Shown: piece after piece, positions 11,352 to 22,200 of the stretch
Numbering within the stretch: position 1 is the first letter of the stretch
Layout of the letters: every line of letters begins with the position of its first letter
Origin: Silurus meridionalis
Taxonomy: Eukaryota; Chordata; Actinopteri; Siluriformes; Siluridae
NCBI RefSeq assembly: GCF_014805685.1
Contig: NC_060885.1
Location: 27,818,132-27,882,131 of the forward strand
Length of the DNA: 64,000 nucleotides
Reading direction: 5' to 3'
Made by a program: the position numbers and the translations under genes
Notes under the pieces: model-generated
Seen by the model: only the letters and a program-made list of their open reading frames with translations
Databases searched by the model: none
What the model was told of the DNA's origin: nothing

Positions 11352-11950
11352 ATGTATTAGTTACTACTTTTCCATTCTGGCAGATGAAACCTCGGCTGTA
11401 CGCCATGTGGTAAAAATGAAAAGAATTCCAGTAGAGAAGTTGGAATTGGGAATTTGAGGGCGCGCTTGAACGCTGCGTGATTCCTCGGTATTCCAGCAGT
11501 TCCCTCTGAGCTATTTTCCTCTGACGTCATCAGGCACGACGGCAGCGTTCCTGCAGCCATGAGCCTCAGTGGGAAGAGTTTTTACTGTCACAAATACCGA
11601 CGAAGGAAAAGAGATTATTTAATAATTACAGCAGCCATTGATTTATTTTTCCAATATATATTTTCTTCTCTTCTATACGTGATTAAGAAAAGTAAAAGAA
11701 AAACTTATTTATGAGCATTTCTACACTTATTTCAGTCTTATTATAATTGCATTATAGTAATAACAAGTACAATTTATGCTAAATTAATAATCCGGTACAT
11801 TTGTTTATTTAGAATTTTTTACAACATTGATACATCAGTTTTGATTATATTGCTATAAAAAGTAACAATGAGGTTTTAAACAAAATAAGTAGTACATAAA
11901 AAACATTCTTTAGGAAATTATGCTTTTACTTGTAACAATGGTAATATATA

Positions 11951-11988
11951 CACACACACACACACACACACAGACACACACACACACT
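11951..11988. repeat. (AC)n microsatellite, interrupted
   Basis: About 18 AC units with one AG interruption. Confidence 0.93.
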
Positions 11989-12748
11989 ACAAAACCAGAA
12001 ATAGGTTGAGTTTTCTAGTATTATATTCTATACTTGTGTGTACAGAACCTTTAATTATTAACCTAAAAAAGTTTTAATTAATTATTAGAAATAAAGCAGA
12101 TATCAGCTGCATGAGGACTTATATATTAATAAAAACAATAAGATTTCATTTTGAATAAAGCTGAAATTATTTTTGTTCTTTCATTCGCATATTTGATTAA
12201 ATACACTGTACTGATGGTGGGACGGATTTTCTCCCCTACTCCATCTCAGCCGTTTACCACAGCGCCCTCTAGTGGACTCAGTGCGCTGTTACTCTGATAT
12301 ACTTTTTAAGGCTGCTTTTATAAAACAATAAAGATCATACTAACAATTTTTCTCACGATTAACTTTTTGCTTGTAAAATAATCGTGTTTTTTTATTTTAT
12401 TTAAAAACTACTTCTAATCTTCTCATTACATCTGAGATAAAGGTATTCATTGGTATAAAGAAGATAACTAGCTGCTAATCACTGACTGCTAATCAAACCA
12501 AATTGTTTAGTGTGGAAACATATGTGATCATTTTAAAATTTCATAAATAATGATGTTCATGTAGTTAAGGTCATGTGGCTAATCATAGCTAGCTAGATAC
12601 CCTGACGTTAAAGTTATATTGTATGTAATGGAGCTAAATCTACACTTGCAAATAGTTGTTGATGCTTAAATTAGACTAAAAGCTTTGTGTTAAAGATCTT
12701 GTATATCTGCATCTTCCTCCAAAAACACTCACTATATAACTTTACATT

Positions 12749-13170
12749 ATATGGTCAATCATTTGTAAACACCTGACCATAAGATTAGTATGGGCTTCTT
12801 TTTGAACATTTTTCATTATAATAACCACCACACTTCTTGAAAAGCTGTTCCTCTGTGTGATGAAGATTGTTGCTCATTCAGCTAAGGGTGTAAAGTCAGG
12901 TAGTGATGTAGGTGAGGTGAGGAGGCCTGGGGTACAATCAGCTTTTACATTCATCCCAAAGGTGTTTAACAGGGTCAGAGCTCTATAACAGGAGATCTTC
13001 CACTCCATTCCATGTAAAGCATATTTTTATGGAGTTGTTTTTGTGTCAGGTTGGGGCAGGTTTCCCAAGCTCAAGTGAAAATTTCATTACAAAGAAATAC
13101 GACACAATTGTGTGCCTCTAGGTTTGTGCTAATATTTTGGGTAGAAACACATACGAAGCATTCTACCGAG
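12749..13170 (+). mobile_element. Tc1-related non-autonomous repeat (MITE), copy 1
   Basis: Starts with TATATGGTCAATCATTTGTA and ACACCTGACCATAA, then GCTCATTCAGC, GATGTAGGTGAGGTGAGGAG, CATCCCAAAGGTGTT, CAGAGCTCTATA and ACAATTGTGTGCCT. This order is that of an abundant fish Tc1-type MITE, recalled from memory. A second partial copy lies at 31.3 kb. The right end has decayed. Confidence 0.7.
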
Positions 13171-13737
13171 GAAAAAGTAATGACACACCAAACTTGAGTT
13201 TGTGAGATCCTTTATTAAGATTTGGCAGAGAATGATAAAATCTTAATTCCTATTTTTTTAGAAACTGCACTATACTTTTAATAATAGTCTAACAATAACA
13301 ACAAAAAAAACCCAGATGTGAGCGTGGGTTTCATCAACAGATTAATCCTCTTCGTGTGCACCTGTTTTCCACGGAGGCGTGAGTCAGCGAGCGGTGAGTC
13401 AAGCCAAACTCGGAGCTGTTTCAGTGGAACACATTAGACATGAACATGGCAGACGCTCGCTGTGATCCCTCCTCTGTCGCCCACATTCTTTTTCTCCCTG
13501 AAAGCCTCAACACGCCATTAAAATATGGACGCCCACATGCTCGAAGACATTCACATAAGCCAAGAAAAAAAAACTAAAAAAACAAAACAAGGTTCGACCT
13601 GTTAACTGTGTCAGTGATAAGACCAGTGGAGGAAAAGTACAAATTATATTTAACTGTCACTGTTGCTGCAGGTGTGTCGAGTTTCTGACATACAGAGACG
13701 TACAAATAACATGAATCCAAATAAAATAATAACAATA

Positions 13738-14277
13738 TGAGGTAGTTTTAAAATTCAAGATTCAAAATTCAAGACTAGCTTTGTTTACAAGAATGTACTT
13801 TATTTACCTATCACCTTTAAAATTGTCCCCTCGCACATCAATACAGCGCTCCCAGCGTTCCTGCCACTTCTGAAATGTGTCCTGGAAGTCTTCTTTAAAA
13901 AGCGTGTCAAGCACCTTCTGCGATTCACGCTGGATCTCCACAATGGTGTCAAAATGGCAACCTTTGACCTGGGTCTTCATCTTTGGGAAGAGGGTGAAGT
14001 CTGCAGCCGCCAAATATGTGAAGTTAGGTGGGTGTGGAAGTGAGATCATGCTGTTTCCTGCGTGAAACTCACGTGTGAGGAGGTCAGAATGGCAGACGTG
14101 GTAACGTACCTGGTTAGAATAGGAACCAGTCGCACAGCTCCTGATGTACACAGGACGATGTCTTTTGGCACACTGACTTATAAAGTTCGGTGCTCCCTGT
14201 GACTGTGCGTGCAGCCTTGTGCTGCCGTCTGTTGGCGTGTTACAAAACTAGCGTCGAAACTTTTTGATACCACCTCG
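13738..14277 (-). mobile_element. Internally deleted mariner element (540 bp)
   Basis: Both ends are recognisable: the right end read on the minus strand is CGAGGTGGTATCAAAAAGTT and the left end is TGAGGTAGTTTTAAAATTCA. Each is flanked by TA (13736-13737 and 14278-14279), the mariner target site. Full mariners are about 1.3 kb. Here the transposase region keeps only its C-terminal third, so most of the gene was lost by internal deletion before or after insertion. Confidence 0.85.
13804..14151 (-). pseudogene. Mariner transposase, C-terminal part only
   Basis: An open 115-codon frame. The last two thirds match the C-terminal end of mariner transposases: LPHPPNFTYLAAADFTLFPK (the family has PDLAPxDxxLFP, the final D being the third catalytic acid, kept here), then KGCHFDTIVEIQRES and FQKWQERWERCIDVRG. 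The N-terminal DNA-binding domain and the first two catalytic acids are missing. It cannot be an active transposase, though the frame itself is unbroken. Confidence 0.85.
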
Positions 14278-14279
14278 TA

Positions 14280-16035
14280 ATATTGTGTATGTGATGGTCA
14301 AACATGAAATTTGAACGTGATGTACACACGTCATCATTACACAACACGTGCAAATCAAAAACTTTCAGAAACTTTAGGGGTGCAGGAATTTTAGTTTGAA
14401 GGACGACTTTATCTCCTGCTCCTTACATACTCTGCATTTAAGGGGAAGGAATCTGCGGTACTGAGAAGCTTGATGCAAAAGCTGTACGAAATGGACAACA
14501 TATTTCTGCCACAATTTTATTCTAGATATGTAGCCTGAAGATGCTCAAACTAGGGTCGAGCTTCATGTGTCTCATTAAAGGTCACTAAATACTTGTATGA
14601 GGTATTGAACACCATTATAAAAAAATGGATTGTTTCCTAGAACTTTAAACATAAAGCTGCATTAGTTAAGCAGATTACAGTCAGATTTCTGATTTAATTT
14701 ATTAAATCATATATGATAGCCACCATGGCAACTTTGAGTTGTAATCTCATAGATCAAGTTCAAAAGGATTATTTTATATCAGGATTGTGATTTGTGGTTC
14801 AGTTGGTTGGGTCGGCTGAGTGTTTATTTTAGCGTAATGAAACTAGCTTCAGGTGTCAGCCATGTTAGCTTTAGCTATGCTCTATTATTAACAAATACAA
14901 TCCTTTAAAGCCATTTTCACATGAAGCTTAAAAATAGCTTTAAAAAATTGCTCAAAATTTCATGTTATGGACTCATTAAATGCCTGTTATACAAATCAAA
15001 ATTATATATAAATCACAGTTCTTTGGTTTGTTATAGTTTTATGAGCCTCAGTGAAAACACTTCTATAAGCACATGAGCAAAACAATAGCACCGGATTTAC
15101 TAAAAGAACTTGGCACAGAAGCCAAACTTACAATATGCCTGAGCACATAAATGCACTTTAAATTCATAAACGCTGAACTAATATTTAAGCATATATGCAG
15201 CTTTCATAATCGCTTAGTTGTGTAACAGACTATCGCATAACCTTCGTTGAAGAACGAGGTGTTAAAGGTCTAGAAGACATTTTCGAACTATGATATGATA
15301 AAGCAAAAACTGAAAACAACCTGTTTAGAAGTTCAGACAGTGACTGAAAATCCCAGAGCAATTGTTGGGCCTTTAAGTAGAACATGTTGACCTTCATCTG
15401 CTCAACCTTCCTTAATGACTCAAAACGGACACTACTAAAATAACTCTACATAATGGTGTAAAAATGACTTATTTCTCACATTAAAGCTCTTTGACTTATT
15501 TTATAATGTCAAATTAGCAGCCTGAAATTTTTTTGATTATTTTAACAATCCTAAAATTTAAATCTGAAAAACGCTATCAAGCATTTTTAGCTAAGAAAAA
15601 AGGAAATGAATCAACACCGGGGAAGTGTGATGAAGCTGAGTAATTATTAGCAATCTGATAATGTGCCTTTCATGGATTATTCTTTTCATAGAGCAGCCAT
15701 ATGATAAGGGTTACAAATTAGTATTTATTTATTTATTAATAAACCAAGCATATGAATTTTGTATCCGTTTAAAGTTACAAGTGTGGAATGTCAGCGATGC
15801 AAGATAGTTTCTGTTATTACTTGCCATGTTGATATTATTACTACAGTATGTTATAATATGTTATATGTTAATGTTATAGCAGCTATAACCATCCTTGGCC
15901 CATTGTAGCAGAAAAGACAGAGATATGGAGAATGGTATAAGGATGCTAAAGTTGTTATAGACACTGCAATGGGACATAGCCATAGCTACCATTTTTACAC
16001 CATTTTGAATGCTTTGTTCAGTTAATGATGTTCAA
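14280..16035. other. Intergenic DNA, nothing recognised
   Basis: AT-rich non-coding sequence without ORFs, arrays or recognised repeats over 1.7 kb. Confidence 0.6.
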
Positions 16036-16275
16036 TAATTAGGGGGAGTGGTAGATCAGTGGTTAAGGTGCTGAGTTACTGATTGCAAGGTTGGGGGCCT
16101 TTGGTATTGCTAAATTCCAACTTTTGGGCCCTTGAGCAGGGCCCTTAACCCTCTGTGCTTCAGAAGCTCCATATCATGGCTGACCCTGTGCTTTGACCCT
16201 AGCAAGCAAGCTGGGATATGCTAAGTAATAATTACACTGTAATGTATATGTGAAAAATAAAAGCTCTTCTATTCT
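16036..16275 (+). mobile_element. tRNA-derived SINE, copy 1
   Basis: The head carries a tRNA-like A-box region (GATCAGTGGTTAAGGTGCTG). The body has GGGCCCTTGAGCAGGGCCCT, TTAACCCTCTGTGCTTCAG, ATCATGGCTGACCCTGTGCT and GGGATATGCTAAG, and the tail is GTGAAAAATAAAAGC. The block order is shared by the copies at 19.3 kb (reverse) and 23.3 kb. The B box is degenerate. Confidence 0.8.
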
Positions 16276-16417
16276 CTAATTTTGAGCAGATGAGTTTAAA
16301 ATCTGCTTCATAAACACATTTTACTCACTAGCGAAAAAATTCTTCTCAAAACAAAAATTATTCTCGACTAACGACGAGTGTGTGTGTGTGTGTTTGTTTA
16401 GACCTCGAGAGCCGTCG

Positions 16418-17911
16418 TCAGCAGGGCTGCATTTCGGGACTCGGTTTGGTCTTATGGTGCTTCGTCGTCAGCATTAACAGTTTGTCCATTCGCATCAGCT
16501 CTTTGCCGAGTTCGGTGCAGACGCGGCTGCCCAACATCTGGTTGCTGGTGTTGGGGAGCGTTTCGGAGTACAGAGACACGTAACTGGGGAGCGGCGTCTC
16601 CGTCCTGGGGTTCCCCTGAGAGAGTGAACAGATGAAATGAGAGACGAGTTGCAATTGGAAGAATTGAAGCCATACAGGAAGCTAAAAGATGAAATCTTGT
16701 TGATGAAACGAAGACTGACTTCATACCAACTGATCAAAGTCTTTCAGAAAACTCCAGTTCTTCTCCCTGAGAACAGGTAAATAATAAAAAGGAGATTACA
16801 GGTAAATAATAAACAAGGAATAGAGATATAAATAGTAATAAAGGTTTTCCTCAAGAGGACTTTGTACCATTACTTGAAACTTGTTCAGTTAGAGATTAAA
16901 ACAGGGCAGTAACAGGGTCCGGTTCTGATTTGCTCATGTAGGAGAGTTTCGATTTCTAAAAATGAGGCGTTGAAATGCAGCAATGTGTGTTAGAATAAAA
17001 TACTAATCCCCATCCAAGCAAATTAATTGTGTCCTCATTGGATATAAAAGACACCTTGCTTGCTGTCTAACAAACAAAAGTCCCAGGTAACACAGCACAG
17101 CTCATGTTACACATTCAATGTCATGATCAACTCATACTGTCACTTCTCTTCTGAATATAAATGATGCTACATATAATATGTTTACACTCCGGGTTCGATT
17201 TCGAATATCATTACACTATAAACACTGTTTTAAAATGCAAGTTTTCATTTATTTTTATTTCACTGCAACTGTATTCTATTTAATATAATGCATATTATAT
17301 TTTTGTCCTCTATTCTATTTATTTATTTATATAACAAAATTAGAATTTTGCTCAGAGGAGGCAGCGAACAGACATTACACTTGTTTTACAATCCTCAACA
17401 TCGAAATGGACTTTTTCCAAAGATCATCCTGTTATTATTATTATTAAAGAAGGAGAAGAATAAAACTTTGAATAGTTGACAGAAGAAGAAAGAGACGATA
17501 AGGCATGACCTCTTAATACAAAAAATACAACCTCAGTGTTCTAGAAAGTTAGAGCTCAAATATAAAGGTGACACTTAAGAGATTTTCATAGTAAAAACAT
17601 ATCCATTCAAAAGATTATAAATTCATGTAATCCAGATGTGTCCAAAGTTTGGCTCCGAGTTTAAACATGTGAAGAAGAGGTTGCAGAAGAGCTGGAAACA
17701 AGAACACGGTTACATGAAGAGCAAACACATTTGGCTCGTACTCCAAAACACTGCTGAGGTAATTAAGAAAACTAATCTCACAAGACATGATGAACCACCT
17801 GAGGGTACCTGAGGGCAGTGCGAAAACAAAAATATTGTGAGCAGAGGGATGGGGGGAAGCAGGACAGGAATCAGAACAATACTCCAGCTATCTGAGCATT
17901 TTGAATTTGCA

Positions 17912-17955
<44 letters not shown>

Positions 17956-18558
17956 CAATCTTTGATTATTGTGAAGCTCTTTAAAAGAAGGATGGAGCAG
18001 ATATATAATGTGCTGTAACATCTACTGTTCATCTGATCATGACCAAAAGCTGGAAGTCTGCATTATGAGCTTATAGCATTATTGGTTTTGTGAGTTCAAT
18101 GAAATAAATAAAAAAACCCTCATCATATCGTGTATTACAATAAAAAAAAAGTTTGTTTACTCTTCCCCATTCTTAGTGTTTTGTTTGGAGTGTACACGCT
18201 GTGTGTTTGTTGGTAGTGTGGAGTTCACAGCAGGAAGCAGGGTACAGTCTTGTGTACAGTATCCACGGCTTTATGATCGCGCGCGGGACCAAGCAACCGT
18301 GTAACGCACACCGTGTACGGGGCACGCGCTCAACCGCGAACCTCTGCGTATCAGATAACAGAGAAACGGAGTGTCACTTCAAGTGCAACAAGAAAGAGAG
18401 AAAAAAAAGGAGAAGGGAAGAGATGTGAAAGAAAGAAAGAGAGAGAGAGAGGAGATAGAGGTGAAAAATAGGGGGTGAAAGAGATTGAGAAACACAAATG
18501 TTAAAAGAGACAAAGAAAAAGAGAAAAGAGAGGGAACGGTGAAAACAGAGAGAATGAG

Positions 18559-18628
<70 letters not shown>

Positions 18629-18887
18629 GAGAGTTTAATAAAGCATCGCTACATTACCATTCTTTAAGGCCGTCTCTCTCCGCGCGCACGAGCTCTCGCC
18701 AAACACGGTCCTGCTTTACCGGGTCACGGTACTCGGAGTTCGGCTGCGGCTCGCTCGCGCTCTTAGGCGCGCTCTGCGGAGGTCTCTTTACCGACACTGA
18801 GGACCGGGAGGCCAGGGCGTCGCTGGGGCGCTCCGGTAAGCGGTACCCGGCCGAAGTGGCGCGTCTGATGCTGACTCTGCGCTCCAT
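16418..18887 (-). CDS. c2orf50: C2orf50 / ciliary microtubule inner protein 5 homologue, three exons
   Basis: Complete spliced gene on the minus strand. Exon 1 is 18887-18658, exon 2 is 16766-16727 and exon 3 is 16615-16418. All junctions are GT-AG: donors G|GTAATG and G|GTATGA, acceptors TTCTCAG|GG and CTCTCAG|GG. A Trp codon is split TG|G across intron 1. Product: 155 aa. Conserved blocks are TSAGYRLP (11-18), QDRVWRELVRAER (59-71), NWSFLKDFD (80-88), VSLYSETLPNTSNQMLGSR (103-121), LGKELMRMD and the C-terminal EMQPC. Human C2orf50 (about 162 aa) has the same blocks in the same order. The human protein is named CIMIP5, a presumed protein inside ciliary doublet microtubules; no catalytic domain is known. 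Intron 1 is 1.9 kb and carries a long (GA)n array beside the donor; intron 2 is 111 bp. The gene identity and exon chain are strong; the ciliary role is taken from the family. Confidence 0.92.
17912..17951. repeat. (AAT)n microsatellite in c2orf50 intron 1
   Basis: About 13 AAT units. The poly-Leu ORF on the minus strand is an artefact. Confidence 0.95.
18407..18634. repeat. Purine-rich tract with (GA)n array in c2orf50 intron 1
   Basis: The whole block is purine-rich on the plus strand, ending in about 35 GA units at 18564-18634 with one GC interruption. On the gene's sense strand this is a (CT)n tract that begins about 23 nt after the exon 1 donor. Confidence 0.95.
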
Positions 18888-19200
18888 GTCGATTTCTTGA
18901 TTTAAAATGCACGAGCTCTAATTTATGCTAGGAAAAAATCCAGCACGTGCACACAAACCGTGTCGACTTTAATCCCGATAAAACTCATCCCGCGCAGCTG
19001 TTGCGGTGTAACTCATCCCGCGCTCGAGGCACCGTCGTCATGACAGCGCGGAAATCAGTACGCGCGCCCCCGCGCATCCCTGGCCTCACTCACACCTACA
19101 GCGCAGAGTCGACTCACCGACTGACACCGAATCGATTCTACGAGAGTCGAGCGAGCAGCCGATTCCTAAAGGAGAACAGCACGATCCTGTTCTGACAAAA
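18888..19200 (-). promoter_or_regulatory. c2orf50: c2orf50 promoter, CpG-rich, with candidate RFX X-box
   Basis: CpG-rich DNA directly upstream of the c2orf50 start. GTTGCGGTGTAAC at 19000-19012 fits the RFX X-box (GTTRCC, 1-3 nt, GGYAAC) with one mismatch per half-site, about 113 nt before the ATG. RFX factors drive many ciliary genes, so the site fits the family's role. Motif match only; no TATA box seen. Confidence 0.5.
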
Positions 19201-19239
19201 CCGAGGACACGTCTGTATTGTGTCTCACATCCACTACAG

Positions 19240-19430
19240 CGGGTTTAAAATATCGTCCTTACATTTCTCAGCTTGTTTAGAAGTTGAGGTCAGAGAGGTC
19301 AGAGAGTTCAGAGAGTGCAGGAGCAGCCATGACACAGCTCCGCATAGAGCTAAGAAGGTTAAGGGCCTCGCTCTATTATGTTTCAACCTCTGACCTTCTG
19401 ATAAGTAACCACAAAGAACCCCACTCTGCA
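19240..19430 (-). mobile_element. tRNA-derived SINE, copy 2 (reverse)
   Basis: Read on the minus strand it gives GGTTACTTATCAGAAGGTCA, GAGCGAGGCCCTTAACCTTC, GTGTCATGGCTGCTCCTGCA and CTGACCTCAACTTC. These are the same blocks, in the same order, as the SINE at 16.0 kb. Diverged; exact ends unclear. The 77-codon minus frame over it is not a gene. Confidence 0.65.
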
Positions 19431-20204
19431 CAATGAGACCTTCTGTTAAAACGTTCTGGTCCTTCATACCAAATGATTTCTCGTTTTAAAACACAGGGGA
19501 TTTCACTTTGTCACATTTTGACTAATCCCTGCAAATACACGTTACTGCTTTCTATTATAACCTAGTGTTTTAATTGACAAAAAACTAATAAATTATTAAA
19601 CAAATAAATCAGTAAATTAAAACCACCAACAACAATAATAATAATAACAATAACAACTAATAAGTCACATACTTTTGGAGTTAATTTTCATCAGTCCTTA
19701 ATTTTACCTTCAATAGCCAACAAAAATAGTATTGCACGGAGTCGACTCTCGGAGTCGATTCCATTACTAAACTCACCCTCCCCACCACTACCACGTTTGG
19801 AATCAGAAACGGAGCCGATTCCTTAGTATCTACGTTGCCCCTAGAGACAGCGGGCCGGTGCAGGGATTTTCGCTTTGTTCATTCACGGGGAAGTGAAACA
19901 TCCGGTCCGGAAAGAGAACAATGAGGCTTTTAAAGTTTGAAGGGAATGAATGGGGCAGAAAGAGATCATTTGAAAGACGAGATGTTAGAAACTAAACACA
20001 GACTGTCAGTTTCAGAAAGTCACACTGCTTACTGTTTTTAATTAATTTTTTTATAATTACTACCAATACCAATAACCTTTTTACATTTAAAAGGATTAAT
20101 TTTGGTGTTGATCATTTAGAAATGATGATGATAATGATGATGATGATTACAATTTTGTTCATACAACTCACAATACAACCATAAAATTAGATTTGTTTGA
20201 ATTT
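19431..20204. other. Intergenic DNA with short GTCGATTC-type repeats
   Basis: AT-rich apart from 19735-19835, where GAGTCGACTCTCGGAGTCGATTCC-like words recur as GGAGCCGATTCC. A related set occurs at 19120-19165. Possibly a small dispersed repeat; no gene seen. Confidence 0.4.
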
Positions 20205-20822
20205 GACACTTAGTGACACTTAGCTCAGTGCCTCCCATTTCTTTTGATCATTGGTGAGCTATTTCTACAAATCGTCTGGAGTCTACCTGTGGTAAATTAA
20301 ATTGGTTGCACGTGATTTGGAAAGGCACACACCTCTCTACAGCAGGTCTCAAAGCTGACAATGCATATCAACCAAACAACAACCAAAGGAGGTCAAAGGA
20401 ACTGTCTACAAAGCTCATAAACAGGATTGTTACAAAGCACAGATCTGGGGAAGGCTACAAAAAAGTGCTGCTGCCCTGAAGATTCCCAAGAGCACAGTGG
20501 CCTCCATAATTCTCAAATGGAAGAAGTGTGGCACAACCAGGACTCTTTCAAGAGGTCCTGGCCAAACTGTGCAATCAGGGGTGAAGGGTGAAGTACCTCA
20601 GAATGTGCCAAAGGTTCACATTCATAACAACTCTAAGCACACAGCCAAGTCAACACAGGGTTTAGGGACAACTCTGTGAATGTTCAAGATCCCTTACTTG
20701 AACTCTATTGAATGTTGCTGGAGAGACCCGAAAGTGGCTGTCGACCGGTGTTCCTGATCCAACTTGAACCAACTTGAGAGGATTTGCCATGAAAAATGGC
20801 AGAATATCACTCAATCCTGGTG
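20205..20822 (+). mobile_element. Tc1 element, subfamily B, internally deleted
   Basis: The 5' part is clear (CTACCTGTGGTAAATTAAATTG, then GGTCAAAGGAACTGTCTACA, CACAGATCTGGGGAAGGCTA, CAAGAGCACAGTGGCCTCCA), encoding the HTH part of a transposase (KSTVASIILKWKKCGTTRTL). Near 20,580-20,640 the sequence jumps to the C-terminal coding part (GACAACTCTGTGAATGTTCA, CTGGAGAGACCCGAAAGTGG, ACTTGAGAGGATTTGCCATG). The catalytic core between is lost. Dead. Confidence 0.85.
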
Positions 20823-21040
20823 TGCAAATGCCTTTGGGAACTCCTCATTGTTTTGTTGGAAAACCATTCCAGATGACAGGATGATAAATACAAAACATAA
20901 TCAGGTTTTTGTTTATTACATAATTCAATAATATGTTCTTTCATAGTTTGAAAGTCTTTAGTATTAATGTAAAATGTTGAAACATTTTTACAAATAAAGA
21001 AAAAACACCTAAGGAAAAGGTGTGTCCAAACTTTCTGGTA
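20823..21040 (+). mobile_element. 3' end of a different Tc1 subfamily (C), fused to the previous copy
   Basis: GGGAACTCCTCATTG, TGTTGGAAAACCATTCCAGA, TAATTCAATAATATG, TCATAGTTTGAAAGTCTTTAG and a terminal GGTGTGTCCAAACTTTCTGG follow the end of another fish Tc1 type, not subfamily B. The join lies where both encode the transposase C-terminus, giving a chimeric element. Confidence 0.75.
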
Positions 21041-21138
21041 TAGTATATGTGGTATAGTATATATAATCGTGGTATAGTATATGTGGTATAGTATATATAA
21101 GTAGTATATAAAGTATAGTGGTATAGTATATATAATCC
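21036..21138. repeat. Short minisatellite of GGTATAGTATAT units
   Basis: About seven units of GGTATAGTATAT followed by GT or AATC-type spacers, starting exactly at the Tc1 end. It probably grew from the TGGTATAG at the element's terminus. Confidence 0.85.
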
Positions 21139-21182
21139 TCATGTAGTTGACAGATCAGAGATAGACTTGAACTGCACATATG

Positions 21183-21665
21183 GATCTTCTTCTTCTACTT
21201 TCGGCTGCTCCCATTAGGGGTCGCCACAGCGGATCATCCGTCTCCATACCCCCCTGTCCTCTACATCTGCCTCTTTCAAACCAACTACCTGCATGTCTTC
21301 CCTCACCGCATCCATAATCCTCCTCCTTGGCTTTTTTCTTTTCCTCCTTCCTGGCAGCTCCATCCTCAGCATTCTCCTAACGATATACCCCATGTCCCTC
21401 TTTTGCACATGTCCAAACCATCTCAATCTCGCCTCCCTCACCTTGTCTCCAAAACGGCCTACATGCGCTGTTCCTCTAATAAAATCATTTCTAATCCTGT
21501 CCATATTTCTGACTCCAAACGAAAATCTCAGCATCTTCAACTCTGCCACCTCCAGTTTCACCTCCTGCCAATTAGTAATTGCCACAATTGCACATGGATA
21601 TAATAATGAAATAATGTATTGCAATATTTTGTTCACCAGGTGGCGCTTTATTCTTTGTTTCACAT
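21183..21665 (-). pseudogene. 3' end of an RTE-like LINE (reverse transcriptase C-terminus)
   Basis: A minus-strand frame of 149 codons whose last 110 or so match the C-terminal tail after the reverse-transcriptase domain of non-LTR retrotransposons: KLEVAELKMLRFSFGVRNMD, RIRNDFIRGTAHVGRFGDKV, REARLRWFGHVQKRDMGYI, RRMLRMELPGRRKRKK and a final WRRMIRCGDP. The element ends at a short GAAGAAGAAG tail (minus strand, near 21185-21195), consistent with RTE-type 3' ends. It is 5'-truncated, as is usual for LINEs; the catalytic domain is absent. The clade name (RTE) is a best guess from motif memory. Confidence 0.8.
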
Positions 21666-21874
21666 CATTCAGTCGAACTAAACCGTCACAGGTAAGTTAG
21701 ATACTGGGAAGCACAAGCTTTTTGACCAAAATTTAGAAGGAAATATACATTTACTTATGTATTTTTCATGATACAAAGTAATATACTAATGTAGAAAATA
21801 TCACCTTTTACATATATACTAATTATATAGGCAGGTATACAACAGAGACAAAGTTTGTATAAATAAAAGAGCCT

Positions 21875-22200
21875 GTATACACCAATCAGGCATTATGCAA
21901 AATGCATTAACCTCTTCAACAATTTGAGCTACAGCAGCTTGTCTGTTGGATCGGACCATACAAACCAGCCTTCACTTCCCACGTGCATCAATGACCATCG
22001 ACCTGTCGTCTGTTCCTGTTCCTTCCTTGGACCACTTTTGATAGCTACTGACCAGTGCAGACCGGGAACATCCCACAAAAGCTGCAGTTTTGGAGATGCT
22101 CTGACTCAGTCGTCTAGCTGTCACAATTTGTCCCTTGTCAAATTCGGTCAAAATTTTACGTTTGCCCATTTTGTCTGTTTTTAACACATCAAATTTGAGG
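21875..22200 (-). mobile_element. Tc1 element, subfamily A, internally deleted
   Basis: The minus-strand ATG at 22169 starts [20 protein letters not shown], then [18 protein letters not shown] and YQKWSKEGT, the N-terminal HTH of a Tc1 transposase. After about 70 codons it jumps to the terminal repeat (TGCCTGATTGGTGTATAC on the minus strand, at 21875-21893). The DDE core is missing. Same subfamily as the copy at 30.8 kb. The 5' boundary is uncertain. Confidence 0.8.

Noticed and set aside
21293..21700. 135-codon plus frame opposite the LINE fragment
   Set aside because: Antisense shadow of the RTE-like coding sequence.
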